Position numbers and translations under genes: made by a program
NCBI RefSeq assembly: GCF_030389495.1
Contig: NZ_CP127832.1
Span: 1,116,001-1,180,000 of the forward strand
Reading direction: 5' to 3'
Length of the DNA: 64,000 bases
Source of the DNA: Ligilactobacillus cholophilus
GTDB lineage: Bacteria > Bacillota > Bacilli > Lactobacillales > Lactobacillaceae
The notes under the pieces: generated by a model
What the model saw: only the letters and a program-made list of their open reading frames with translations
What the model was told of the DNA's origin: nothing
Database searches by the model: none
Shown: in pieces, positions 9,343 through 18,103 of the stretch
How the letters are laid out: each line of letters begins with the position of its first letter
How positions within the stretch are numbered: position 1 is the stretch's first letter

Positions 9343-9480
9343 ATGAAAAAGAACAAGCATTCAAAAATTATTAATGATGTAAATTATTATCCTATTCATT
9401 CTATTGGTGCTTTAATTTCTCAACTCAAATTAGCACCAAATAAAATGGAAAAATGGCTAACAAAACATGTAGCAAAATAG
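9343..9480 (+). CDS. Small cationic protein, 45 residues, unknown
   Basis: The frame begins with ATG at 9343 after a strong SD (GAGGTGAGAGGG) and ends at TAG 9478-9480. The peptide starts MKKNKHSKIINDV, has a central apolar stretch (SIGALISQLKLA) and ends in a basic amphipathic tail (KMEKWLTKHVAK). It is rich in Lys/His and has no Cys and no double-glycine leader. It lies alone between two minus-strand genes, with the 9531-9563 terminator 50 bp downstream. It could be a small regulatory or membrane-active peptide; the strong SD is the main support. Confidence 0.5.
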   Translation: MKKNKHSKIINDVNYYPIHSIGALISQLKLAPNKMEKWLTKHVAK

Positions 9481-9530
9481 TTTCTACTACTTCTGAAAAT
9501 TAGTTTCTATCGTTTATCTAATATCTACTA

Positions 9531-9563
9531 AAAAAGTGGCTATGTCTTACATAGCCACTTTTT
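9531..9563. terminator. Bidirectional terminator between the small ORF and yfhO-like gene
   Basis: A perfect 15-bp stem (9531-9545 with 9549-9563) with loop CTT, starting with A5 and ending with T5, so it can serve both converging transcripts. Confidence 0.85.
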
Positions 9564-9564
9564 A

Positions 9565-12210
9565 TTATTGTCTTTCTTTTCTCCAAACCATCAATAAAAT
9601 TATCCACGTCAATACTGAAACTACAATTCCAATATTTAATAATGGTGGCCAGAATGATAAGGTAACAGTATGTTTACCGCTCTTCATTGGAACAGCAACA
9701 AATGCACCTAATGCTTTCTTGATTTTAACTGACTTACCGTCAACTTGTGCATGCCATCCGCTACTATATGGAATTGTGGTCATTAATGTATCTTGATTAT
9801 TTGGTATATTAATAGTCCCTTCAAGATTTAATTTTCCCTTATATGAAAGTTTAAATTCATCTTGTTTAACCTGATATACATCTTGTTGTAACTTACTTAA
9901 ATCAAATTGATAAACTCGCAAACTTCCAAGTGAAATTGCATTACCATCAATTGGTTCAATTTCAATCTTAATTGTTGAACCGGGAACATTTGCTGCCACA
10001 TTAATTAATGCTGGATGGGCAATATTTCCTACTCCTGGCAAAGGATGATCATTGATCTTAATATTAGCATTCCACAAAATGTTTGAATCCATTTGAATAT
10101 AATATGGTTGTGCAGTTACATTACGTAAAATAACCGTATATCTAGATGGTTGTTTTTTGTTATCAGTAATTAAAGTCCCATTAGCCCCATTATCTAAATG
10201 ACAATTTATTGCTTCAATTGAATATCCAATTTCATTGAAATAATTCTCATTTTTGCCAGTAATTGCGTTCATTACTGCATTTTGATTAGCGGCAGCATTA
10301 TCTGTGCTCATTTCTGGTAAATGATAGACATTTCGATTGGCAGCAAAACCAATTCCCATCGCTAATGGATTACTATAAGTTACTGCTGATGAAGATTCAT
10401 GAATTCGTGTATAGTATGAAACATCAGGACGATAAGAAATTGCTGGAGTTACATTGCTACCATTCAAATTTTCAAATTGATTAGCTGGTGCTAAATAATA
10501 TTGAATATTAAATATAGCATCAGTTAATGGTGTCCCTTTAGTATAATTTACTTTTCCTGTATAAGTTGGTTGACCTAGGTCATCCATTAATTTTGTAACT
10601 GCCGCTCTTTGAGTGGAGCTAAAGTTAGAAATTCCATTATACGAACCTTGTAATGAATCATTTTCGGTACGTTGGTATGTTTTAGCAATGCGGTAAAATT
10701 CATCCGCTTTTACGTTTTCTTTTATCCACTTAGCATCACTATCTAATGCAGTTGTAAATGCTGCAAAATCCGTTTGTTTAGTCCATTGAAAGACTTTTAA
10801 AGTAAGATCTGCATTAGTTCCTGCTTCAACGATTGCCAAAATAAGAACTGCTAAAAGGGCAAGCGATTTTGCTCTCAAATTTCTAATCTTCTCGTGATCT
10901 AATAATAAAGTTAAACTCAAAGCAATAAACATCAAACAGAAGAAAAATGCACTTAAAATAATTTTTTGATTATTCAAGAAATCAAAATTTTTATATTGGA
11001 TTGCAATTAAAAGTAATCCGATTATAGGAATAATAAATGCAATAAACAGCTGATATTTCTGCGGTTTACCAATCATTGTGAGTCCACGAATCGCTAAGAT
11101 TACCATCCAAATTCCAATTACGAAACTAAAGCGATATGGATAAAAGACTGGATATTGAAAAATATGCCAAAATAAATCTAATGGACTGAAACATAATGAC
11201 AAAAATAGAAATCCACTAACTAGAAATGCAGCAATTTTTTCCTTTAAAGGAATACGCTTAGCAACAAAATATAAAATAAAACCAATTATAATTGCAGAAC
11301 CAATAAATAAGTTAGGTAATCCACCTTGAATTTGCTCATCATTAACTGTTCCAATCAAAAACTTACTTATCATTTTCCATGGTGCGTATTCAATTTTGAT
11401 AGGAATGTTAGCAAGCATATATTGTCCTTTACTATGTGAAATATCATAATAAGCTGGCATTAATAAGAAGCTAACTGCGGTTGCCCCTAAAATTCCACCA
11501 AGTGCGAAACGCCATGCATGCTGCCCAAAATTCTTCCAGCCATTCCATTGACGTACTGCTGTCCAAACGAAATACAAGCAAGCAAAAATACATGCCATGT
11601 ACCCCATGTAAAAATTAATCAACAAAGTTAATGCAACAAAAACTGTAAAATATAAGAATTTGTCAGTTGAGATAATTTTTTCAATTCCATATAACATAAA
11701 AGGCAATAAAATCAAAACATCAAGCCACATGATATTAAATTGATTAGCAATTGCCCATCCCATTAATGGATAGAAAACAGATACCATTGGTAGATATTTT
11801 TCTACTTTTTGATTATTAAATGTGTGTCCCAGAAAATAACAAATTGCATATCCTGCGAATCCATATTTCAAAAGAGTAATCACTAATACACCAACGGTTA
11901 TATATTTTGCAGGTACTAGCAATAATAATAAATTGAATGGACTCAAAAGATAATATGCCCATAAACCAACAGTCTCCCCGCCTAAGCCATTGGTAAATGA
12001 GTAAAAGAACTGACTGGGATGATGTAAAATTGTATCGCGATAAAACGCAAAGAAATCAACATATTGTTCATTTAGGTCATATGTAAAAAGTGTATTTTGA
12101 CCAAAAGGAAAGATATGTTGCATGATAAAAATCACTAAAATAGTCAATAATGGTAATAAGAAATAAATTCCATATTGAGCTTTTTTAGTTAATTGTTGTA
12201 TTTTTTTCAT
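9565..12210 (-). CDS. YfhO-family multi-pass membrane protein (GT-C-like glycosyltransferase)
   Basis: 881 residues. The first ~460 hold about a dozen membrane helices; the outer-loop motif FTYDLNEQYVDFF after the first helix and NQFNIMWLDVLILLPF are typical of YfhO proteins. A large extracytoplasmic domain follows (about 470-850), then a last helix and WRKERQ. In Bacillus, YfhO acts with a GT2 enzyme and a flippase to decorate lipoteichoic acid from a polyprenyl-phosphate sugar; a similar role is inferred here. It is monocistronic. A second, frameshifted copy lies at 42402-45004. Confidence 0.85.
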   Translation of the reverse strand: MKKIQQLTKKAQYGIYFLLPLLTILVIFIMQHIFPFGQNTLFTYDLNEQYVDFFAFYRDTILHHPSQFFYSFTNGLGGETVGLWAYYLLSPFNLLLLLVPAKYITVGVLVITLLKYGFAGYAICYFLGHTFNNQKVEKYLPMVSVFYPLMGWAIANQFNIMWLDVLILLPFMLYGIEKIISTDKFLYFTVFVALTLLINFYMGYMACIFACLYFVWTAVRQWNGWKNFGQHAWRFALGGILGATAVSFLLMPAYYDISHSKGQYMLANIPIKIEYAPWKMISKFLIGTVNDEQIQGGLPNLFIGSAIIIGFILYFVAKRIPLKEKIAAFLVSGFLFLSLCFSPLDLFWHIFQYPVFYPYRFSFVIGIWMVILAIRGLTMIGKPQKYQLFIAFIIPIIGLLLIAIQYKNFDFLNNQKIILSAFFFCLMFIALSLTLLLDHEKIRNLRAKSLALLAVLILAIVEAGTNADLTLKVFQWTKQTDFAAFTTALDSDAKWIKENVKADEFYRIAKTYQRTENDSLQGSYNGISNFSSTQRAAVTKLMDDLGQPTYTGKVNYTKGTPLTDAIFNIQYYLAPANQFENLNGSNVTPAISYRPDVSYYTRIHESSSAVTYSNPLAMGIGFAANRNVYHLPEMSTDNAAANQNAVMNAITGKNENYFNEIGYSIEAINCHLDNGANGTLITDNKKQPSRYTVILRNVTAQPYYIQMDSNILWNANIKINDHPLPGVGNIAHPALINVAANVPGSTIKIEIEPIDGNAISLGSLRVYQFDLSKLQQDVYQVKQDEFKLSYKGKLNLEGTINIPNNQDTLMTTIPYSSGWHAQVDGKSVKIKKALGAFVAVPMKSGKHTVTLSFWPPLLNIGIVVSVLTWIILLMVWRKERQ

Positions 12211-12330
12211 AGTCCACCTCTCACTTTTTTATCATTTGTTATTGTATCATTTGTATTAAATTTAATGAAATCACGTCCTAAAATACCATTATTTGTTTCA
12301 CAAATTTTTATTGTAATCAATCAAATTTTA

Positions 12331-12367
12331 TTAAATCAAAAAAAATTAATGCTTATATATCAGCATT
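12331..12367 (-). terminator. Hairpin with T tract on minus strand
   Basis: AATGCT (12348-12353) pairs with AGCATT (12362-12367). On the minus strand TTAATTTTTTTT follows. It is a second stop signal after the GH20 gene. Confidence 0.5.
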
Positions 12368-12381
12368 TTTGATTGAAATAT

Positions 12382-12414
12382 AAAAAAAATTATATCAATT
12401 TAAATTGATATAAT
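12382..12414 (-). terminator. 26-bp palindrome with T tract, terminator after the GH20 operon
   Basis: A perfect palindrome occupies 12389-12414 (two 13-base halves) and is followed on the minus strand by a run of T. It also ends two bases before the -35 of the plus-strand promoter at 12417, so an operator role is possible. Confidence 0.6.
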
Positions 12415-12416
12415 TG

Positions 12417-12445
12417 TTGACTATATATTTACTTAGCTTTATTAT
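12417..12445 (+). promoter_or_regulatory. Sigma-A promoter facing an intergenic hairpin cluster
   Basis: TTGACT (12417-12422), a 17-bp spacer and TATTAT (12440-12445) on the plus strand. No gene lies downstream on this strand before the terminator at 12498-12526. Confidence 0.65.
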
Positions 12446-12450
12446 TCATG

Positions 12451-12526
12451 ATAAGGGCTTTATCAATACATACCGGACGTATGTTAACGCTCTAATTTGA
12501 GGATGTCGACCGCATCCTCATTTTTA
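12451..12526 (+). ncRNA. Candidate small RNA of about 75 nt
   Basis: The segment starts about 6 bases after a good -10 and ends in an intrinsic terminator. It holds three hairpins: GATAA/TTATC (from 12450), ACATAC/GTATGT (12468-12473 with 12479-12484, loop CGGAC) and the terminator stem. The 15-codon frame from ATG 12448 has no SD and starts before the expected transcript start, so it is not called. The unit sits between two minus-strand genes and overlaps neither. No known RNA family is recognised. Confidence 0.5.
12498..12526 (+). terminator. Terminator of the candidate small RNA
   Basis: TGAGGATG (12498-12505) pairs with CATCCTCA (12513-12520), then TTTTTATTT on the plus strand. The minus side lacks a T tract, so the signal is directional. 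Confidence 0.75.
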
Positions 12527-12540
12527 TTTAGATTAAAAAT

Positions 12541-13623
12541 TTATTGATTTAGTTTTTTTACAAAGTCAATTATCTGTTCTACTTTAATTTGATCTGGATT
12601 CCCTTCCCATAAACAAACCAATTGTCCTGTAGTAGGCACTTTTGATTGCAAAGTTTGCCCATTATTCTTCATGGTTTTCGTATCAATTTCATTAAAATTC
12701 CGCGGATTATTTTGTTTAAAGTTTTGAATAAAATTAGTAACTTCAGTCTGGTTATTTAGCTGATCAACCATAATGTAATTATATATACTATTGGCATTTA
12801 TAATGGGATGATCTTTTAATTGAGTTACTGTTGTTCTTTTAGCCTTTCGTTCTTTTATATCACTCTTTTTTTCTGCATTTCCTGATTGCGACCAATAAGC
12901 AACCGTGATTTTATCGCTTAATTTATTTTCCTTACGCAAAGCATCATTCCATACAATTGTCTTAAAATCATGTTGGTTTTCATATTGATTTAACTGATTA
13001 AAATAATGCACTAATTTTTTATTATTATTAATTCCTCCGGCAACTTCATCTCCTCCCATCAAAAGATAGGATACTTGTTGCCCCTGAAAAATTGAATTGA
13101 TTTCGGCATAGATTTTTTTCATAAAACGAATTGTCGCTTTATTACTAAAATTAAGTGTTTCACTATCAGTAACGATTTTTTTTGCAAGATATGGATGATG
13201 TTTCCTGATTAACTTTATCAGTGCTTTACAGTGTCCAGGAGTATCAAAATCTGGAATTACCACAATTCCATGCTCTTTTGCATGTTTAACAATCGCCTTC
13301 AAATCACTTGCTGAAAGCGTATCTTTTGTATCTTTATTTTTTAAGTTTTTTAGTTGAATTGCAACATGCGAATTATCATTTAAATGCAATACTAAGTAAC
13401 TAAATTTATTAGGATCCATCTGATCGATTACTGTACAAATTTGCTTTTGATCCATTGGAAAGCGTGCAACATCTAATAGAATACCGTTTCGTTCACTAAT
13501 CTTATTTGTGTCTGTTTGTTTATTATCTTGCATTACTTGAGCATTTGTTGTATCTGCTTTAACTTGAATTGGAATACTTAATAATAATGATATTGTCACT
13601 AACGCCAATAAGATTTTTTTCAT
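12541..13623 (-). CDS. Secreted GH20 beta-N-acetylhexosaminidase-like protein
   Basis: 360 residues with a cleavable signal peptide (to about VKA, residue 23). The barrel core fits GH20: GILLDVARFPMD at its start, PDFDTPGH near 120 and MGGDEV near 190, in which Asp-Glu is the catalytic pair of substrate-assisted hexosaminidases. A terminal W-containing LVCLWEGNPD strand closes it. It has no anchor motif and no carbohydrate-binding module, and is small for the family, so it is a minimal secreted catalytic domain acting on host or microbial GlcNAc/GalNAc glycans. Its ATG overlaps the stop of the upstream beta-glucuronidase gene (ATGA), which suggests translational coupling. Confidence 0.8.
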   Translation of the reverse strand: MKKILLALVTISLLLSIPIQVKADTTNAQVMQDNKQTDTNKISERNGILLDVARFPMDQKQICTVIDQMDPNKFSYLVLHLNDNSHVAIQLKNLKNKDTKDTLSASDLKAIVKHAKEHGIVVIPDFDTPGHCKALIKLIRKHHPYLAKKIVTDSETLNFSNKATIRFMKKIYAEINSIFQGQQVSYLLMGGDEVAGGINNNKKLVHYFNQLNQYENQHDFKTIVWNDALRKENKLSDKITVAYWSQSGNAEKKSDIKERKAKRTTVTQLKDHPIINANSIYNYIMVDQLNNQTEVTNFIQNFKQNNPRNFNEIDTKTMKNNGQTLQSKVPTTGQLVCLWEGNPDQIKVEQIIDFVKKLNQ

Positions 13624-15415
13624 TCTTTCCCCTTCTTTGTTAATTTAAGCCAACGCTTCCGTAATTGATATGCGATTGCTTTTGGTTGCCGATCTCGTGT
13701 TAAAATTCCCTTTCGATTACCATTAACACGAATTAATCCTGCCGGTGTTTCAAAATCTGCAAAATTCCATAACAATTCTCCTGCCACATAATCTAATTCA
13801 TCAAAAACTTTAAAGTTCATCTGATAATAATCAGTTTGATATTCTTCAGAATAAGGAGTACGTTTAAACGAATGCATTCCAGCTATAGTGTCTGCACCAA
13901 ATTCTGTAAAAATGATTGGCTTATCAGGAAACTTTTGATGCCAAACAGCTAGTTCATCATGCAGATTAGCTTGTGCTGTCTTTAAGTCATCAAAGTCTAT
14001 ATACCAGCCATAATAACGATTTAAGGCAATTACATCAAACAAATCAGTTGTTAAATCTACATCAGGAGTGGCTACTGCAATTTTAGGTGCCATCAAAGGT
14101 AATTTTTGCCAATCCAATTGATGTGTATAATCTACAATTTCCTTGAAATACTCATGAGCTCCCTGTTGTTGACTGCTGGTTCATTAGCAACTGACCACAT
14201 GATTACAGCAGGATGATTTTGATCACGTTCAATCATTTCTTTCAATGCTTGTTTATGGTTAGCCATTGTGTCGAAATCTTTCCAAGTATTTTCTTGAGTT
14301 TTCATTGTAAGGGCTGCTGTAAAGTTTTTATATAGGCCTACAGCAGGAACTTCATCAATCACCAAGAAACCATCCTGATCTGCAAGTTGCATTTCTTCTT
14401 CAGAATAAGGATAATGAGAAGTTCGAAAAGCATTTGCATGCATCCATTTCATCACGTTATGATCATGATTAATTACTGCACGATTCATTCCTTTACCAAT
14501 AACTGGAAAATCTTCATGCCGTCCGAAGCCTTTTAAGTAAACTGGTTCGTCGTTAACATAAATTTGACAGTCTTTAATCTTGACGGTGCGGACACCAAAT
14601 TTTTGAGTATATGTATCGATCAGTTGCTCTTTTTCATCCCATAGGCAAATTTTTAATTCATATAAGTATGAATTTAATGGTTGCCATAAATGAGTGTCTG
14701 AGATCACTAAAGGTTTGGTATCAGCAACACTTGAACTCCGTGCGCTTTCAACCATATTACCCTCTTGGTCAAATATTTCCAGGGAAATATCGTGATATGT
14801 TCCACTAATTTCAACTAATGGATTAACAACCGTCTCCTTTAAATCTGTATCATATTTCACACAAATACTTTCAATATGTGCTTGCTTTGCTGTTGTATAC
14901 AACCGCACAGGTCGATGAATTCCAGCATAATTAAAGAAATCAAAATTAGGTGTAACTTCATATTTACCATCATGCTCACTCAATTCAGCTGCAGGAACTG
15001 TAGTTTCATCTAATAAGTTTGAAACACGCACTTTCAAATCATTTTCGCCAATTTTTAAAACATCATCTGGAAGTTCAATTTCAAATGGAGTAAACCCACC
15101 TATATGTTTTCCTAATAATTTTCCATTTACATAAATCCAGGCTTGATGTGTTACTGAACCAAAATGAAGTACATTGCGTTGTTCTTTTTGCAACATTGAA
15201 ATGTTAAATTGAGTTTCATACCAAAAATATCCATTGTGTTCACTAATTTTTGAATCAATTAATTGATCATTATATGATGCTGGCACTGCCATTTTGATTG
15301 TATCCGTTAAAGTTTTAGTAGTATCAACTTTTTCGTTAGGTTTTTCAACGTAAAAATCCCAAAAACCATCTAATGAATTGACAATGCGACAAGCGTTCGT
15401 TTGAGGATACAACAT
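13620..15415 (-). pseudogene. gusA: Beta-glucuronidase (GH2), frameshifted
   Basis: Two frames make one GH2 enzyme of about 599 residues. The first part (15415 to 14132) has the sugar-binding, sandwich and barrel start, ending soon after MWSVANEPA, where Glu is the acid/base (near 410). The second (to 13620) begins GAHEYFKEIVDYTHQ in the other frame and carries the nucleophile motif TEFGAD and WNFADFETP. The break is a missing base near 14163-14172, since adding one base joins NEPAVN to QQGAHEYF. TEFGAD and WNFADF favour glucuronidase over galactosidase. The break separates the two catalytic glutamates, so the product should be dead. The GH20 gene overlaps its stop. Confidence 0.88.
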
Positions 15416-15532
15416 AATAAAACTTCTTTCTACTAAGTAATTTATTTTTTATTTTAATGAAGATTAGATAAAATGTTAAATAAAAGGTATAAGTGTTTTT
15501 ATTAATGATCAGACTAATTGGAGGTGCTTTTT

Positions 15533-16099
15533 ATGTCGAATAAAAGATTAACTATTTTGGCAGGAATTAATGGTGCAGGTAAAACAACTTTACGCAATGA
15601 ACATCCAGAATTATTTCATCGAATGCAAGTCATTGATTCAGATAATTATCTTCGTGCTTTTAATGGTAATTGGCGACGCACTTCAGATCGTCTCAAGGCA
15701 ATCTCACAAGCAAATCAAGCACTTGAGGGAGCTCTTGGTCAGGGGATATCAATTGTGTGGGAAGTTGAAATGGCTGGAAGTGCTAAAAGTGAAACAGAAA
15801 TGATCACCCTTGCACGTGAAGCTGGCTACAATGTGAATTTAATCTATGTTACTGTTAAAGATGCTGAAATTTCATTAGAACGTGTTCTTCATCGTTTCCG
15901 TAATGGCGGATTTGGTGGTACACAACTAAACTTACCGGAAAGGTATGCACGAGTTAAAGAAAATATGACTAAACTAAAATCATTATTTGATTGTGTGATG
16001 ATTTTTGATAATACAGAACAATTAACTTGTGTATATGATGAATGTGATGGCGAAGTTACTGTTAACAAGTTATCAGAAACTCCATGGGCTAAAATCTAA
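15533..16099 (+). CDS. Zeta-toxin-like P-loop kinase, solitary
   Basis: 188 residues from the ATG at 15533, which has a GGAGGTG SD; the frame extends to a TTG at 15518 without support. A Walker A motif (AGINGAGKTT) lies at about 9-18, DSDNYLRAFN follows, then VWEVEMAG and the Arg-rich RVLHRFRNGGFGG, an order seen in zeta toxins/UDP-GlcNAc kinases and related orphan kinases. No epsilon-type antitoxin is found on either side: the neighbours are gusA, divergent, and a terminator. It may be a harmless metabolic kinase derived from zeta rather than a toxin. Confidence 0.75.
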   Translation: MSNKRLTILAGINGAGKTTLRNEHPELFHRMQVIDSDNYLRAFNGNWRRTSDRLKAISQANQALEGALGQGISIVWEVEMAGSAKSETEMITLAREAGYNVNLIYVTVKDAEISLERVLHRFRNGGFGGTQLNLPERYARVKENMTKLKSLFDCVMIFDNTEQLTCVYDECDGEVTVNKLSETPWAKI

Positions 16100-16110
16100 T
16101 ATTCTTGAAT

Positions 16111-16141
16111 AAGGTTGTGATTGATAAAATCACAACCTTTT
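16111..16141 (+). terminator. Terminator after the zeta-like gene
   Basis: A 12-bp stem (16111-16122 with 16128-16139) encloses GATAA and ends in a T run on the plus strand. Confidence 0.85.
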
Positions 16142-16211
16142 ATTTAAAAACGAACTATATCATCAAACAACCAACTATCTTTCAACATAAAGCGTGATAT
16201 TATTTCTAATA

Positions 16212-16240
16212 TTGCGATTATAGTTAACTTTTGATAATAT
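16212..16240 (+). promoter_or_regulatory. Promoter of the ABC exporter-folate operon
   Basis: TTGCGA (16212-16217), a 17-bp spacer and TAATAT (16235-16240) lie 56 bp before the ATPase ATG. No terminator was seen from here to the end of folC at 21565. Confidence 0.6.
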
Positions 16241-16296
16241 AAAAGCATAGAATCACAAAAATATTTAAGGTTTTTACGAGGTTAACCAACAGCATC

Positions 16297-17287
16297 ATGA
16301 ATATTATCGAGTTTCAAAATATTACCAAAATCTACAAATTAAAGAAAAGAAGTGGCAATTCATTTATCGACTTTATCAAGCCAGGTTATGTCGATAAAGT
16401 TGCTCTTAATAATATGAATTTTTCTATTCCCGCTGGCCAAATTGTTGGCTATATTGGTCCTAATGGTGCAGGAAAATCAACTACTATCAAAATCATGACC
16501 GGAATTCTAAAACCCACTACTGGTAAGTGCCGCGTTTTAGCAATGGATCCTCTTAAAAATCGTAAGCAATTCGTGCGTCAGATCGGCGTTGTTTTTGGTA
16601 ATCGTTCTAATCTGATTTGGGATTTACCTGCAATTGATTCTTTTAAAATGATGAAAGATATCTATGATATTCCAGAAAATGATTTTCAAGAACGCTTGCA
16701 TGATTTAGCAGAAGCTATTGGTATTCAAGATATTTTAAATGTCCCTGTACGCCAAATGAGTTTGGGACAACGAATGCGTTGTGAGTTAGTCGTTTCTCTC
16801 CTTCACTCACCTAAAATTTTATTTTTAGATGAACCTACTTTAGGTTTAGATGCTGTATCTAAGATTGCGATGCATCGATTTATCAAGAAAATCAATAGTG
16901 AACAAAAATTAACTGTAATTTTAACTACTCATGATATGAATGATATTAAGGAATTAGCACAGCGTATCATTGTCATTGGAAATGGAAACAAATTATATGA
17001 TGGTCATCCTGAAAATATTATTAATAAATTCAATGATATTCGAAAAGTAGTATTACCCATTAAATCTAGTGATCAAATTATCAGTGCAATCCAACAAAAA
17101 AAATATTCCATTTAGTATTATTCAACAAATCGAAGGTGAGTTGACTCTCGAAATTAAAGAAGGTCAACCTCTTGAAAATTTAATGCAAATTATTAACCAA
17201 TTTGAAATCGAAAATTATTCCGTTCAACCGCTTAATACTGAAGAAGTAATTGCACATTTCTATGAACAAAATAGCAAAACTATGTGA
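16297..17287 (+). pseudogene. ABC-2 exporter ATP-binding protein, frameshifted in its C-terminus
   Basis: The N-terminal 270 codons give a complete nucleotide-binding domain: Walker A GPNGAGKST (near 54), signature MSLGQRMR, Walker B ILFLDEPTLGLD and the H-loop TTHD. The frame then ends at ...QQKKYSI. The next frame continues with NIPFSIIQQIEGELTLEI... to the TGA at 17285-17287. The switch lies in an A8 run (17096-17103); an A7 run would give one protein of about 329 residues, the usual length. Since only the C-terminal regulatory part is lost, the ATPase may still work, or slippage in the A run may restore it. The SD is weak. It is cotranscribed with two permeases. Confidence 0.8.
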
Positions 17288-17306
17288 ATGAATTCAGGTG
17301 ATGTTT

Positions 17307-18101
17307 ATGTTAAAAGGTTATCTAAGTGTATTGACTGCTGAAATGAAAAAAAGTTGGCTATATCGTTCGGCTGCATTTGCTAGTATTCCACTGTTTTTCT
17401 TCCGTGGGCTACTTTCAATTGCAATTGTTTTTGCGTTCACGCGTACAAATAGCGATAATCCCCAACAACTTGTTAATTATTTTTGGCTAATTAATCTTTT
17501 CTATCCTATCATCTCTGCCTGGGTCGTTGACTATGATTTAAATACAATGATCAAATCAGGAAACATCGCATATGAATATATTAAGCCATTAGATATTTAC
17601 TCATCATGGTTCATGCGTTTAATTGGTCAACGTTTAGCTCAATTGGCATTGTCTAGTTTACCAATTTTAGTTGTGATTTGCTTTTTACCAGCTCCATTCA
17701 GTTTTACAGTTTCATTTTCTTTTGAAAAAATAATAATGTTTACGATTACCATCATGCTTGCACTTTGCTTAAATGTGGTACTTTCGTTATTAGTATATAT
17801 TTCTGTTTTTTATACCTATTCAATTACAGGGTCATTATTAGTTTTTGGTTCCATTATGGAGTTTACCGGTGGATCAGTAATTCCATTTAGTTTATTTCCT
17901 AGTGGCCTCCAACATGTTTTTAAACTCTTTCCTTTCTGGTATGGCTCAGCTTTTCCTTTTCAATATTTAACAAATCAGTTAAATAATAATCAATTATTAA
18001 GTGGAATTGTGTTACAGATCATTTGGATTATTGTGGCATTACTAGTTGGAAGATGCTGGTTAAGTCATCAATTACATAAAATTGAAATTCAGGGGGGTTA
18101 A
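17307..18101 (+). CDS. ABC-2 type permease subunit
   Basis: 264 residues with six membrane helices, of the ABC-2 group that pairs with NatA-like ATPases. AGGTG six bases before the ATG at 17307 selects this start over ATG 17301 and GTG 17298. A cytoplasmic loop after helix 2 includes DYDLNTMIKSGNIAYEYIKP, split here as DYDLNTMIKSG and YEYIKPLDIY, the NBD-contact region shared with the next gene (LVRNGTLDIYFIRP). It probably forms a heterodimeric channel with that gene. The substrate is unknown. Confidence 0.82.
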   Translation: MLKGYLSVLTAEMKKSWLYRSAAFASIPLFFFRGLLSIAIVFAFTRTNSDNPQQLVNYFWLINLFYPIISAWVVDYDLNTMIKSGNIAYEYIKPLDIYSSWFMRLIGQRLAQLALSSLPILVVICFLPAPFSFTVSFSFEKIIMFTITIMLALCLNVVLSLLVYISVFYTYSITGSLLVFGSIMEFTGGSVIPFSLFPSGLQHVFKLFPFWYGSAFPFQYLTNQLNNNQLLSGIVLQIIWIIVALLVGRCWLSHQLHKIEIQGG

Positions 18102-18103
18102 TT

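Noticed and set aside
12448-12495. A 15-codon leaderless peptide in the candidate small RNA
   Set aside because: It has no SD, and the ATG lies only two bases after the -10, before the expected transcript start.
13620-14117. An independent small glycosidase gene
   Set aside because: It holds only the C-terminal third of a GH2 barrel and continues the upstream frame after one added base.
17069-17287. A separate 72-residue gene after the ABC ATPase
   Set aside because: It has no SD, its start lies inside the ATPase frame and its sequence continues the ATPase C-terminus, so it is the frameshifted tail.
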